A stretch of DNA of 32,337 nt from Verrucomicrobiota bacterium (GTDB lineage Bacteria > Verrucomicrobiota > Verrucomicrobiia > Opitutales > UBA953): assembly GCA_014193315.1 (NCBI GenBank), contig BJHS01000021.1, forward strand, positions 1 to 32,337. The letters run 5' to 3'. The notes below the pieces were generated by a model that was not told where the DNA came from, did not search any database, and saw only the letters and a program-made list of their open reading frames with translations. The translations under genes were made by a program, and so were the position numbers. Shown here piece after piece: positions 1 through 7,539 of the stretch. How positions within the stretch are numbered: position 1 is the first letter of the stretch; each line of letters opens with the position of its first letter.

Positions 1-1055
1 TTGGCGCGCATGAGGCGGAGGTTCTTCTTCTTGCCGAAGATGGCGAGGGCGTCGGCGTCGAACTCCGGCGCGATGATGACTTCGGAGAAGATCTCGGCGA
101 TGGCTTCGGCGAGGCCCTTGTCGATGGTGCGGTTGGAGACGATAATGCCGCCGAAGGGGGCCTGCTTGTCGGTTTCAAACGCCTTGTGCCAGGCCTCGAG
201 AAGGGTGTCGGCCGAAGCCACGCCGCAGGGGTTGGTGTGCTTCAGGATGCCGATGGTCGGGCGCTCAAACTCGCCGATGAGGTAGGTCGCGGCCGTGATA
301 TCGAGGATGTTGTTGTAGCTGAGTTCCTTGCCCTGGAGCTGGTCGAAGGCTTCATGGAAGGAGCCATAGAGCGCGGCCTGCTGGTGCGGGTTCTCGCCGT
401 AGCGGAGGCGCTGGGCCAGCGACAGGGTGGTGGTGAAGCGCGCGGGGAGGCCGAGGATGTTGCCGAGGCCGGGCTGGGCTTGGGATTCCAGGTAGTTGGC
501 GATCGCGGCGTCGTAGGCCGAGGTGCGCTGGAATACTTTGAGCGCGAGCTCCCGGCGGAGTTCGCCGAGGGTCTCCGGCGCCTTCATCGCCGCCAGCACG
601 CGCTCGTAGTCGGCGGGGTCGGTGACGACGGAGACGGAGGCGTGGTTCTTCGCGGCGCTGCGGAGCATGGACGGGCCGCCGATGTCGATGTTTTCGATGG
701 CGTCCTCGAAGGAGCAACCCGGCTTGGCGACAGTGGCCTCGAACGGGTAGAGGTTCACGACGACGAGGTCGATGAGGTCGATGCCGTGCTTCTTGGCTTC
801 GTCGAGGTGCTCCTGCGAGTCGCGGCGGCAGAGGAGCCCGCCGTGCACCTTGGGGTGCAGGGTCTTCACGCGGCCTTCCATGATCTCGGGGAAGCCGGTG
901 TGCTCGCTGACGTCCGTCACCGGTAGGCCGGCGTCGCGGAGCATCTTGGAGGTGCCGCCGGTGGAGAGCAGTTTATAGCCGTGGTCCTTCACCAGGGCTT
1001 GGGCGAAGGGCAGGAGTCCGGACTTGTCGCTGACGGAGAGGAGGGCGATGGGCAT
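1..1055 (-). CDS. purH: Bifunctional AICAR formyltransferase / IMP cyclohydrolase PurH (N-terminal part, cut by window edge)
   Basis: PurH catalyses the last two steps of IMP synthesis: formylation of AICAR using 10-formyl-THF, then ring closure to IMP. Reading the minus strand from ATG at 1055-1053 gives a protein starting MPIALLSVSDKSGL, followed by STGGTSK, TDVSEHTGFPEIM, GRVKTLHPKVHGGLL and ENIDIGGPSMLRSAAKN. These are the conserved blocks of the MGS-like IMP cyclohydrolase domain, which is N-terminal in PurH. About 351 codons are present out of the roughly 510-530 usual for the family, so the rest of the AICAR transformylase domain lies beyond base 1. No Shine-Dalgarno sequence precedes the start; the upstream bases on the coding strand are pyrimidine-rich (CCTTTCTTTCACT). 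The gene is divergent from fabD across a 255-base spacer. Identification is firm; regulation cannot be judged from the sequence. Confidence 0.96.
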   Translation of the reverse strand, partial: MPIALLSVSDKSGLLPFAQALVKDHGYKLLSTGGTSKMLRDAGLPVTDVSEHTGFPEIMEGRVKTLHPKVHGGLLCRRDSQEHLDEAKKHGIDLIDLVVVNLYPFEATVAKPGCSFEDAIENIDIGGPSMLRSAAKNHASVSVVTDPADYERVLAAMKAPETLGELRRELALKVFQRTSAYDAAIANYLESQAQPGLGNILGLPARFTTTLSLAQRLRYGENPHQQAALYGSFHEAFDQLQGKELSYNNILDITAATYLIGEFERPTIGILKHTNPCGVASADTLLEAWHKAFETDKQAPFGGIIVSNRTIDKGLAEAIAEIFSEVIIAPEFDADALAIFGKKKNLRLMRA

Positions 1056-1156
1056 AGTGAAAGAAAGGCCAAGGGGTAGGGGGAGGGCTGGGGGTGGTCA
1101 AGAGTTAGGGGACAAGGGGGGTGTGGGCATGGGGCTGGGCTCAGATCCCAGATTAC

Positions 1157-1251
1157 GGAGTGCGGAGTACGGATTACCGAGGTCGGAAGGCATCCCTCCG
1201 AGGGCTGGGGGATCTGTTTGTCTGTGATCTGTCATCCGTACTCCGTACTCC
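1157..1251. repeat. Inverted repeat in purH-fabD spacer (GGAGTACGG words)
   Basis: The 18-base arm GGAGTGCGGAGTACGGAT at 1157-1174 is the reverse complement, with one mismatch, of 1234-1251. The loop is 59 bases. Each arm is itself a near-tandem repeat of GGAGTACGG. It lies in the divergent purH-fabD spacer, with the right arm ending about 59 bases before the fabD start. It has no T-tract, so it is not an obvious terminator. It may be a regulatory hairpin or a dispersed intergenic repeat. Confidence 0.7.
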
Positions 1252-1310
1252 ACTTGCCTCCCATTTCCCTAATCCTTGACCCTTAACCCGTTTTTCCACT
1301 CTTTCTAGCT

Positions 1311-2219
1311 ATGTCCACCGCTCTGTTGTTCTCTGGTCAAGGCGCCCAAGTCGTCGGCATGGGGAAGTCCCTGTACGAAGGTTCGCCCCTCGCCAAGGAC
1401 CTCTACGACCGGGCCGCCCAGATCCTGCCGTTCGACCTCCGGAAGCCCTGTTTCGAGGGGCCAGCCGAGCTGTTGACCGAGACCCGCGTTTGCCAGCCGG
1501 CCCTCTATGTCCAGGGCTATGCCATCGCCCAGATTCTCAAGGAGCGCGGCAAGCTTGGCGGTCTCAAGGCCTGTCTGGGTCTATCCCTCGGCGAGTTGAC
1601 CGCCTACGCGGTCGCCGGTGTTTGGGATTTCGATACGGGGCTCAAGGTCGTCGCTGAGCGTGGTCGGCTCATGCAGCTGGCCTGCGACCAGACCAAGGGC
1701 GGGATGGCTGCGGTCATCGGCGGCACCCGCGAGGATATTTTCAAGCTTTGCGCGGCCTTCGACATCGACGCCGCGAATTTCAACTGCCCTGGCCAGGTCG
1801 TGATCTCGGGCGACGCCGAGAAGGTCGCCCAGGCGGTCGCCCGGGCCAAGGAGTTCGGCGCGTTCAAGCTCGTGAAGCCGCTGGTGGTCGCCGGCGCCTA
1901 CCATAGCCGCCTGATGGAGCCCGCCCGCGTGGCCTTCGAGGCCTTCCTCCAAGGGGTCGAGTTTAAGCGCCCGCTGGTGACCGTCTACGCCAACACCACC
2001 GGCGGCACCCTCGCCGAGCCGGCCGACCTTCGCGCGGCCTTGGTCAAGCAGGTGGTCTCGTCCGTGCTCTGGGAGGATGGTTGCAAGGCCGCCGCCGCCT
2101 CCGGCATCGCCCAGTTCTACGAATGTGGCCCCGGCGGCGTCCTGGCCGGCATGATGAAGCGCACGGCCCCCGAGTCGCCGGTCGCTTCCCTGCACGAGTT
2201 CGCGGACATCCCTGCCTAA
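1311..2219 (+). CDS. fabD: Malonyl-CoA:ACP transacylase FabD
   Basis: FabD moves the malonyl group from CoA to acyl carrier protein to feed fatty-acid elongation in the cytoplasm. The 302-residue product has the expected length and order. An N-terminal FSGQGAQ block forms the oxyanion region. The nucleophile elbow G90-L-S92-L-G94 carries the catalytic Ser92. The ERGRLM block contains Arg117, which binds the malonyl carboxylate. The GAYHSRLMEPA block carries the catalytic His198. The elbow is unusual because FabD normally reads GHSLGE, whereas here the His before the Ser is Leu. The ATG start at 1311 agrees with the family N-terminus (ALLFSGQG). Its leader is C/T-rich with no Shine-Dalgarno sequence. 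No other fab genes are adjacent. LepA follows after 120 bases, so co-transcription is possible but not shown. Confidence 0.93.
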   Translation: MSTALLFSGQGAQVVGMGKSLYEGSPLAKDLYDRAAQILPFDLRKPCFEGPAELLTETRVCQPALYVQGYAIAQILKERGKLGGLKACLGLSLGELTAYAVAGVWDFDTGLKVVAERGRLMQLACDQTKGGMAAVIGGTREDIFKLCAAFDIDAANFNCPGQVVISGDAEKVAQAVARAKEFGAFKLVKPLVVAGAYHSRLMEPARVAFEAFLQGVEFKRPLVTVYANTTGGTLAEPADLRAALVKQVVSSVLWEDGCKAAAASGIAQFYECGPGGVLAGMMKRTAPESPVASLHEFADIPA

Positions 2220-2339
2220 TCCGCCTCCCGTCGGGGCTAACGCTGGACAACCGGCCCTGCCACCGTCCTATTAGCCCTCGGCCCAGTCGCTGCCTTCGTC
2301 CTCCGTCCTCGATACCTCCTCTTTTCCTCCCCCTTTCCC

Positions 2340-4139
2340 GTGTCCCTCGATCACATCCGTAACTTTTGCATCATCGCACACGTCGACCACGGCAAGACGA
2401 CGCTGTCCGACCGCCTGCTTGAGCACACGAAGACGATTGAAAAGCGCCAGATGAAGGAGCAGCTGCTCGATGCGATGGATCTCGAACGCGAGAAGGGCAT
2501 CACAATCAAGTGCCACCCGGTGACGATGAACTTCACCGCGCCCGATGGTAAGCAGTACATCCTCAATCTCATCGACACCCCGGGGCACGTCGACTTCGCC
2601 TACGAGGTCTCCCGCTCCCTGGCCGCCTGCGAGGGCGCCGTCCTACTGATCGACGCCTCCCAAGGGGTCGAAGCCCAGACCGTCGCCAATGCCACGCTGG
2701 CGATGAACCAGGGTCTCGAGATCGTGCCGGTCATCAACAAGGTCGACCTCCCGAGCGCCCGTCCCGAGGAGGCCCGCCGTCAGGTCGAGGACATCCTCAC
2801 CATCCCCGCCCAAGATGCCGTGCTGGCTTCCGGTAAGTCTGGGATCGGCATCGACGAGATCTTTGCCGCGATCATCAAGCGAGTCCCGCCGCCCCGCTGG
2901 TCCGAATACCCCCACCACCGCGCGCTGGTCTTCGACTCCCTCTTCGACTCCTACAAGGGCGTGATCAGTTACGTCCGCGTGTTTTCCGGCACCTTCAAGG
3001 CCGGTCAGACGATTGAACTGATGTTCAATGGTGTCCGCTCCGTGATCAAGGAAGTGGGAATCTTCGCCCCGAAGATGAAGCCGCAGGACGAACTGGGCCC
3101 TGGCACTGTGGGCTACATCGTCATCAATATCCGCGAGGTGGCCGACGTGAAGGTGGGCGATACGATTACCCTCGCGGCCGACCCCGCGAAGGAGCCGGTT
3201 CCGGGCTTCAAGGAAGTCCGCCCGATGGTCTTCAGCGGCATCTACCCGCTCGACACGGCCGACTACGAGAAGCTGAAGACGTCGCTCTCGAAGCTGGCGA
3301 TCAACGATTCGTCCCTGACCTACACCGCGGAGAGCTCGACGGCCCTCGGCTTTGGCTTCCGCTGCGGTTTCCTCGGGTTGCTGCACATGGAAATCGTCCA
3401 GGAGCGGCTGCGCCGCGAGTACGACCTCGATATCCTTTCCACCTACCCGTCCGTCGTCTACAAGGTGTTCACCGCCGACGGGGTGGTGCACATCCTCGAC
3501 AACCCGGTGATGATGCCCGATGCCTCCATGATCGAGCACATCGAGGAGCCGACGATCCGCGCCCACATCCATATCCCGGGCACGGCGATCGGCGACATGC
3601 TGACGCTTGTCCAGGAGAAGCGGGGTGTCTGTGAACGCACCGAGACGATCGATGGCGATCGCGTGGTGCTGGTCTGCCTCCTCCCGCTCAACGAGATCCT
3701 GGTCGACTTCAACGACCGGATGAAGTCCATCACTCGTGGTTACGGTTCGATGGATTACGAGCTGGGCGAGTACGTGACATCCGATCTGGTGAAGATGGAC
3801 ATCCGCGTGAACGAGGAGCCCGTCGACGCCTTTTCCTCGATCGTGCACGCCTCCAAGGCCGAGGGCCGGGGTCGTGCGCTGTGCGAGAAGCTGAAGGACC
3901 TCCTGCCGCGCCAGCTTTTCAAGATCGCGATTCAGGCGGCCATCGGGTCCAAGGTCATCGCCCGAGAAACCATCGGGTCGGTGGGTAAGGACGTGACCGC
4001 GAAGTGCTACGGTGGTGACATCTCGCGTAAGCGCAAACTCCTGGACAAGCAGAAGGAGGGCAAGAAGCGGATGAAGCAGATCGGTAAGGTCGACATCCCG
4101 CAGGAGGCCTTCATCAAGATTCTGAAGAACGAGGACTAA
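2340..4139 (+). CDS. lepA: Elongation factor 4 (LepA), ribosome back-translocation GTPase
   Basis: LepA/EF4 is a ribosome-bound GTPase related to EF-G that affects translocation and ribosome assembly under stress. The 599-residue length is standard. Visible GTPase motifs are AHVDHGKT (residues 13-20), DTPGH (79-83) and NKVD (about 132-135). The switch region contains EREKGITI. Downstream are domain II, the EF-G-like domains ([20 protein letters not shown]) and the LepA-specific C-terminal tail with [25 protein letters not shown] in two overlapping parts. The start is GTG at 2340, chosen because it places [13 protein letters not shown] at the usual distance from the N-terminus. The 25 bases just before it (2315-2339) are all C or T, with no Shine-Dalgarno sequence. 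LepB follows 65 bases downstream, the same order as the lepA-lepB operon of E. coli. Confidence 0.97.
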   Translation: MSLDHIRNFCIIAHVDHGKTTLSDRLLEHTKTIEKRQMKEQLLDAMDLEREKGITIKCHPVTMNFTAPDGKQYILNLIDTPGHVDFAYEVSRSLAACEGAVLLIDASQGVEAQTVANATLAMNQGLEIVPVINKVDLPSARPEEARRQVEDILTIPAQDAVLASGKSGIGIDEIFAAIIKRVPPPRWSEYPHHRALVFDSLFDSYKGVISYVRVFSGTFKAGQTIELMFNGVRSVIKEVGIFAPKMKPQDELGPGTVGYIVINIREVADVKVGDTITLAADPAKEPVPGFKEVRPMVFSGIYPLDTADYEKLKTSLSKLAINDSSLTYTAESSTALGFGFRCGFLGLLHMEIVQERLRREYDLDILSTYPSVVYKVFTADGVVHILDNPVMMPDASMIEHIEEPTIRAHIHIPGTAIGDMLTLVQEKRGVCERTETIDGDRVVLVCLLPLNEILVDFNDRMKSITRGYGSMDYELGEYVTSDLVKMDIRVNEEPVDAFSSIVHASKAEGRGRALCEKLKDLLPRQLFKIAIQAAIGSKVIARETIGSVGKDVTAKCYGGDISRKRKLLDKQKEGKKRMKQIGKVDIPQEAFIKILKNED

Positions 4140-4204
4140 GGGTCGCCGGGCCGATTCCAGGCTTTCCCTCCGGGGCCAGGTCGCTAACTTGACGGGCCAC
4201 GGCT

Positions 4205-5560
4205 ATGTTCTCGATTTTCGCCTCCAAGGCGGGCAAGACCCGCAAGATCGCCAAGCAGCTCCTGGAGTTCGCGGAGAAGATCGATCTCTACCGCCGCGAC
4301 GTGGTCGCGCCGGCCGACCTGGTCGAGCAACGGACGCGTGCGGAGGAACTCCGGGCGAAAATCAAGGAGAAGCCTTTCCAGTTGGTCGAGGTGGAGACCG
4401 CGATGGACCGCCTGCACGGCGTGATGTGCCGCAACGGCGGGATGATCTACCCGGTCAGCGCGGGGACGGATTACACGGAGATGGTCATCATGGCCGTGAT
4501 TGTCGCCGGGGGTATCCGCAGCTTCTTCCTGCAGCCTTTCAAGATCCCGACCAACTCGATGTGGCCGACGTATAACGGGATGACTTCCGAGGTGCGCCAG
4601 CCCAATGACCCGGTGCCGGGGTTTGGTCAGCAAGTCGTGCGGAAGGTGACGTTATGGTCCTCGACCTACGTGATTCCGGCCGAAGCTTCGGGGGCGATTG
4701 GCATTCCCGTGGATTATCGTCGCTATGCCGATGGCACTTACCAGATCGGGCTACGCCCGAAGGTCACCACGCCCGACGGCGGTCTCCTCGGTACAGGCCT
4801 GCTGCGCGGGACGACCGACACCTATGCGCTCGATATCGACGGGCACACGCAGGCGATCCCCTTGCCGGGCGATTTTGGCTTCGAGGGGGTGTTGCTGCGC
4901 ACTTATTTTCCCACCGAGGCCGCGCTCCCTTTGCGTCGCCAGGACGCCGATCGCTGGCAGGCCGTGTTCCGCAAGGCGGTCGCGGAGGGGCGTATCAAGC
5001 AGACCCCGGCCGGGGCCGTGCTACTGACGGACCGCAAGGCCATCCAAGGTGAGCCGATCCTTAATTTCGATATCCTCACGGGCGATATGCTGTTCGTCGA
5101 CCGGGTGTCCTACAACTTCGTGGCCCCGAAGCGCGGCGACACTTTCGTCTTCCGCACCAACAACATCCCGGGGCTCAATGACCGCTACGGTAATCCCTCG
5201 CAGAACTATTACGTGAAGCGTCTCGTGGGGGTGCCCGGCGAACGCCTGCGCGTGAATCCCGAGGGGCAGCTGCTGGTCAATGGCGTCGCGGTGACCGCCC
5301 CGGCCCCGATCGCCGCCAATAACCGCCGCGACACCGCGGCAGGCTACTACGGTTACCTGCCCGAGATCGGGGGCGAGCGTTTCGCATTGCCCCTGGCCGA
5401 GGAGCATGCCGTCACGGACCATCATTACTTCGCCATGGGCGACAACTCCGCCAACAGCTACGACTCGCGTGGCTTCGGCGAGGTGCCCGAAGGCGATGTC
5501 GTCGGCCAGCCCCTCTTCATCCTGCACCCGCTCACCGCCCGCTGGGGCTGGGCGAAATAA
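4205..5560 (+). CDS. lepB: Signal peptidase I with a large insertion
   Basis: Type I signal peptidase removes signal peptides from exported proteins at the outer face of the inner membrane. One hydrophobic segment (about residues 91-108) precedes box B, PTNSMWPT, with the catalytic Ser118. Box D, YYVKRLVGVPGERL, holds the general-base Lys338. Box E is GDNSANSYDSR (412-422). The N-terminal 90 residues are a charged cytoplasmic region. At 451 residues the protein is long for the family. The Ser-Lys distance is 220 residues, against about 55 in E. coli LepB, so roughly 165 residues are inserted (about 125-285, rich in short hydrophilic stretches). The ATG at 4205 is the first in frame after lepA. 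LepA-lepB order is conserved in many bacteria. The many exported proteins in this window are its expected substrates. Confidence 0.94.
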   Translation: MFSIFASKAGKTRKIAKQLLEFAEKIDLYRRDVVAPADLVEQRTRAEELRAKIKEKPFQLVEVETAMDRLHGVMCRNGGMIYPVSAGTDYTEMVIMAVIVAGGIRSFFLQPFKIPTNSMWPTYNGMTSEVRQPNDPVPGFGQQVVRKVTLWSSTYVIPAEASGAIGIPVDYRRYADGTYQIGLRPKVTTPDGGLLGTGLLRGTTDTYALDIDGHTQAIPLPGDFGFEGVLLRTYFPTEAALPLRRQDADRWQAVFRKAVAEGRIKQTPAGAVLLTDRKAIQGEPILNFDILTGDMLFVDRVSYNFVAPKRGDTFVFRTNNIPGLNDRYGNPSQNYYVKRLVGVPGERLRVNPEGQLLVNGVAVTAPAPIAANNRRDTAAGYYGYLPEIGGERFALPLAEEHAVTDHHYFAMGDNSANSYDSRGFGEVPEGDVVGQPLFILHPLTARWGWAK

Positions 5561-5563
5561 TCA

Positions 5564-5690
5564 AGGGTCAGGGTGGGGCCCGGAGCAAGGTTGGCTGGTC
5601 GGGGGAAGCGTCACTCTTGGGCGGCTTTGTCTCGGTTGGGGCGGTCTGCTGTCCGTCTTGCCTATCCCTGCCCCTGACCCTAGCCCTAGC
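5564..5690. repeat. Inverted repeat and CCCTAGCCCTAGC word before the GNAT gene
   Basis: AGGGTCAGGG at 5564-5573, four bases after the lepB stop, is the exact reverse complement of 5672-5681. The right arm runs into the 13-base word CCCTAGCCCTAGC at 5678-5690, which ends 13 bases before the ATG of the next gene. The same word, in the same orientation relative to the following gene, appears upstream of the ABC-F gene and of alaS. No T-tract is present. Function unknown. Confidence 0.6.
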
Positions 5691-5703
5691 TCCACTTCGC
5701 CTC

Positions 5704-6375
5704 ATGTCCTGGACCCTCTACCGCCACTACAAGGGCAACCACTACCTGCGGTTGGGCGTGGGCGCGCATTCGGAGGACCTCGCGCCCCACGTGGTCTACC
5801 GTTGTCTCTATGATAATCCCGAGGCGCGGACGTGGATCCGCCCGCAGGGAATGTTCGAAGAGACATTGGAGGATGGCCGGCCGCGTTTTACGCCAGTCGC
5901 TCGGGTGCGACTCGTCCAGCCCGAGGATCACGCGACGGTCCTGGCTTTTGGTTACGACGCCTGGGGCGAAGGCAAGACGTTGCCGGAGTTCATCGCCGGC
6001 TACGACCAGAGTCGGAATCACCTGCGCGGCACGCGTTACCTCTTGGAGACCTTGGAGAGCGTGCCCGTCGCGGGGCTGAACACCTTGCGTTTCCGCCAAG
6101 GCCTGATGGGGCTCGCCTCCGTCGCGACAGATCCCGCGCATCGCGGCAAGGGCCATTCCGCGCTGCTCGTGCGGGCCGCGATGGAGTTGTTGCGTTTCCT
6201 GCACGGCGATAACCGTTTCCTGCTCTTCTCCGAGGTCCCGCCGTCCGTCTACGAACGCCACGGCTTCCGCGTGCTCCCGCCGGAGCATCAGCGCTTCCTG
6301 CCTTCGGTGGCCATGGCCACCGGCGAGGCGCCGCTCTCCGCCGAGGAAGCCGAGCCCCTGAGTAATTATTTCTGA
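5704..6375 (+). CDS. DUF1653-GNAT acetyltransferase fusion
   Basis: Two domains can be recognised in this 223-residue protein. Residues 1-55 match the small DUF1653 fold: YRHYKGNHYLRLGVGAHSED, then HVVYRCLYDNPEARTWIRP and an F(E)E end, a domain of unknown function usually found alone. Residues 65-215 are a GNAT N-acyltransferase, with the acetyl-CoA pyrophosphate loop R147-G-K-G150 after VATDPAH and the C-terminal block SVYERHGFRVLPPEHQRFLP. GNAT enzymes transfer an acetyl group to an amine; the acceptor here is unknown. An in-frame ATG exists at 5617, but it would encode a stretch lying in the repeat-rich spacer, so 5704 is preferred because it begins exactly at DUF1653. The TGA stop (6373-6375) abuts the first REP-like palindrome, which may also serve as its transcript end. 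Confidence 0.82.
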   Translation: MSWTLYRHYKGNHYLRLGVGAHSEDLAPHVVYRCLYDNPEARTWIRPQGMFEETLEDGRPRFTPVARVRLVQPEDHATVLAFGYDAWGEGKTLPEFIAGYDQSRNHLRGTRYLLETLESVPVAGLNTLRFRQGLMGLASVATDPAHRGKGHSALLVRAAMELLRFLHGDNRFLLFSEVPPSVYERHGFRVLPPEHQRFLPSVAMATGEAPLSAEEAEPLSNYF

Positions 6376-6376
6376 A

Positions 6377-6471
6377 AAGGGGTCAGGCCGTTTGCGGTCT
6401 CCCCTGTTAGTTTAAACGGCATTTTATTGCCTCCAAACTAACACCCAAGCCCACTAACGGCCTGACCCCTT
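6377..6471. repeat. REP-like nested palindrome, copy 1
   Basis: The outer arms AAGGGGTCAGGCCGTT (6377-6392) and 6456-6471 are exact reverse complements. The inner arms GTTAGTTT (6406-6413) and AAACTAAC (6435-6442) are also exact. Copy 2 at 7443-7539 has the same plan and the same arm sequences but a different centre. The left end directly follows the TGA stop of the GNAT gene. The right arm encodes the last residues and the TAG stop of the transposase gene on the minus strand. The layout is that of a REP/BIME-type element mobilised by the adjoining Y1 transposase. Confidence 0.88.
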
Positions 6472-7374
6472 GGGCGAAGCCGTCCAGATCAGTCGTCTCA
6501 CATTGCTGGCCGAGCCCATCGCCAATCGTTGCGCCAGCCAGCTGGAATGTGCAGGACATCGTTGCCTCACCTTAAGCGCCACGGCCAACTTCACGGCATC
6601 GCTGGCCGAGCGCCCGCCCATCTCTTCGCGCGTCAGGCCCGCTGCTTGCAGGACCTCATCCAAGATCGCATCCCAGCGGGCCCGTTCTTCGTCGATTAGT
6701 TCGGATCGTCCCTTTGCCGTCCGTAATGCCGGCCCTTTGGCTTCGCTCATGGACCCGCGGCGCCGAGCGGCCACTGCGCCAAATAGCTCGGCTTCGGTCA
6801 GTGGACGTTGATCGGATACCAAGCTCAGTCGCAGACGAGTCTCATAAGCCAGCCATCCTTCCGGTGAGTCCTTGAGTCCGTGCAGCGACTCGAGCCCGAC
6901 CCCCAAGGCAAGCAAACCCCTGTGGGCGGGCTGGCGAAGCGACCGATAACTTGTCCAAGGGTACTGTGACAAGAGCTCCAGCGAAGTCATCCCAGCCCGC
7001 ACCGGATTCAGGTGCACATAGTCCATGCGCGCAGCGGCCAGCGGACCGGCGGGGCTGTGGTCCGCCCGGTACCTGGACTGGAAGACATGCCCAATAGAGC
7101 CTCGGAAGGCCTTGTGTTTATTGGCGAAGTCGGACTGCAAGGCATGCATGCCCACGTCCAGGTTGCCTCGGGGCGTCGTCAGGAGCAGGTGGAAGTGATT
7201 GCTCATGATCGCGTAGGCGAACAACTCCCAACCATGGAGTTCGACGGTCCTGAAAAGTGCTTCGAGGAAAAGCCCCTTGGTCGCGTCGTTGGCGAAGATC
7301 GCCGCGCCGAGTTCGGCGCGATTGTAGACGTGATAGACGCCTTGGTTGGAAAGATGCCGACGACGGCGGGCCAT
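6454..7374 (-). CDS. REP-associated tyrosine transposase (RAYT, Y1/HUH family)
   Basis: RAYT proteins are single-strand DNA endonuclease/transposases related to the IS200/IS605 TnpA. They bind and cut REP palindromes. The 306-residue product shows the HUH metal motif NHFHLLL (His60, His62), the block GHVFQSRYRAD with the likely catalytic Tyr102, and the family signature YVHLNPVRAG. The region after about residue 170 is an extended C-terminal domain, as in many RAYTs, ending in a helix-turn-helix-like stretch (WLAQRLAMGSASNVRRL). The start MARRRRHLSNQGVYHVYNR at 7374 matches the family better than the in-frame ATG 18 bases upstream. The stop lies inside palindrome copy 1, whose arm encodes the final PKGSGR. 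The gene lies between menD (same strand, upstream) and the convergent GNAT gene. All visible catalytic residues are present, so it looks intact. Confidence 0.92.
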   Translation of the reverse strand: MARRRRHLSNQGVYHVYNRAELGAAIFANDATKGLFLEALFRTVELHGWELFAYAIMSNHFHLLLTTPRGNLDVGMHALQSDFANKHKAFRGSIGHVFQSRYRADHSPAGPLAAARMDYVHLNPVRAGMTSLELLSQYPWTSYRSLRQPAHRGLLALGVGLESLHGLKDSPEGWLAYETRLRLSLVSDQRPLTEAELFGAVAARRRGSMSEAKGPALRTAKGRSELIDEERARWDAILDEVLQAAGLTREEMGGRSASDAVKLAVALKVRQRCPAHSSWLAQRLAMGSASNVRRLIWTASPKGSGR

Positions 7375-7442
7375 CCTTGGTTCCTTGGGCAAATCTCGTT
7401 GCTGGGCTAATGTGAAGATACCCCGCGGGTAAATACTCAGCC

Positions 7443-7539
7443 AAAGGGGTCAGGCCGTTCGTGGTTGGGGGTGTTAGTTTAGAGGCCTGAAAGTGGCTTT
7501 TAAACTAACAGGGCATGGGACGAACGGCCTGACCCCTTT
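7443..7539. repeat. REP-like nested palindrome, copy 2
   Basis: The outer arms are a perfect 19-base inverted repeat, AAAGGGGTCAGGCCGTTCG (7443-7461) against 7521-7539. The inner arms TGTTAGTTTA (7472-7481) and TAAACTAACA (7501-7510) are a perfect 10-base inverted repeat. The right end touches the TGA stop of menD (7540-7542, minus strand). Arms match copy 1, while the sequence between outer and inner arms differs. It lies in the leader of the transposase gene, about 70 bases before its start, so it could also act on transposase expression. Confidence 0.9.

Noticed and set aside
5617-5703. Longer DUF1653-GNAT protein starting at 5617, with a hydrophobic stretch that looks like a signal sequence
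   Set aside because: The stretch is translated from the CCCTAGCCCTAGC repeat region, and DUF1653 begins exactly at 5704.
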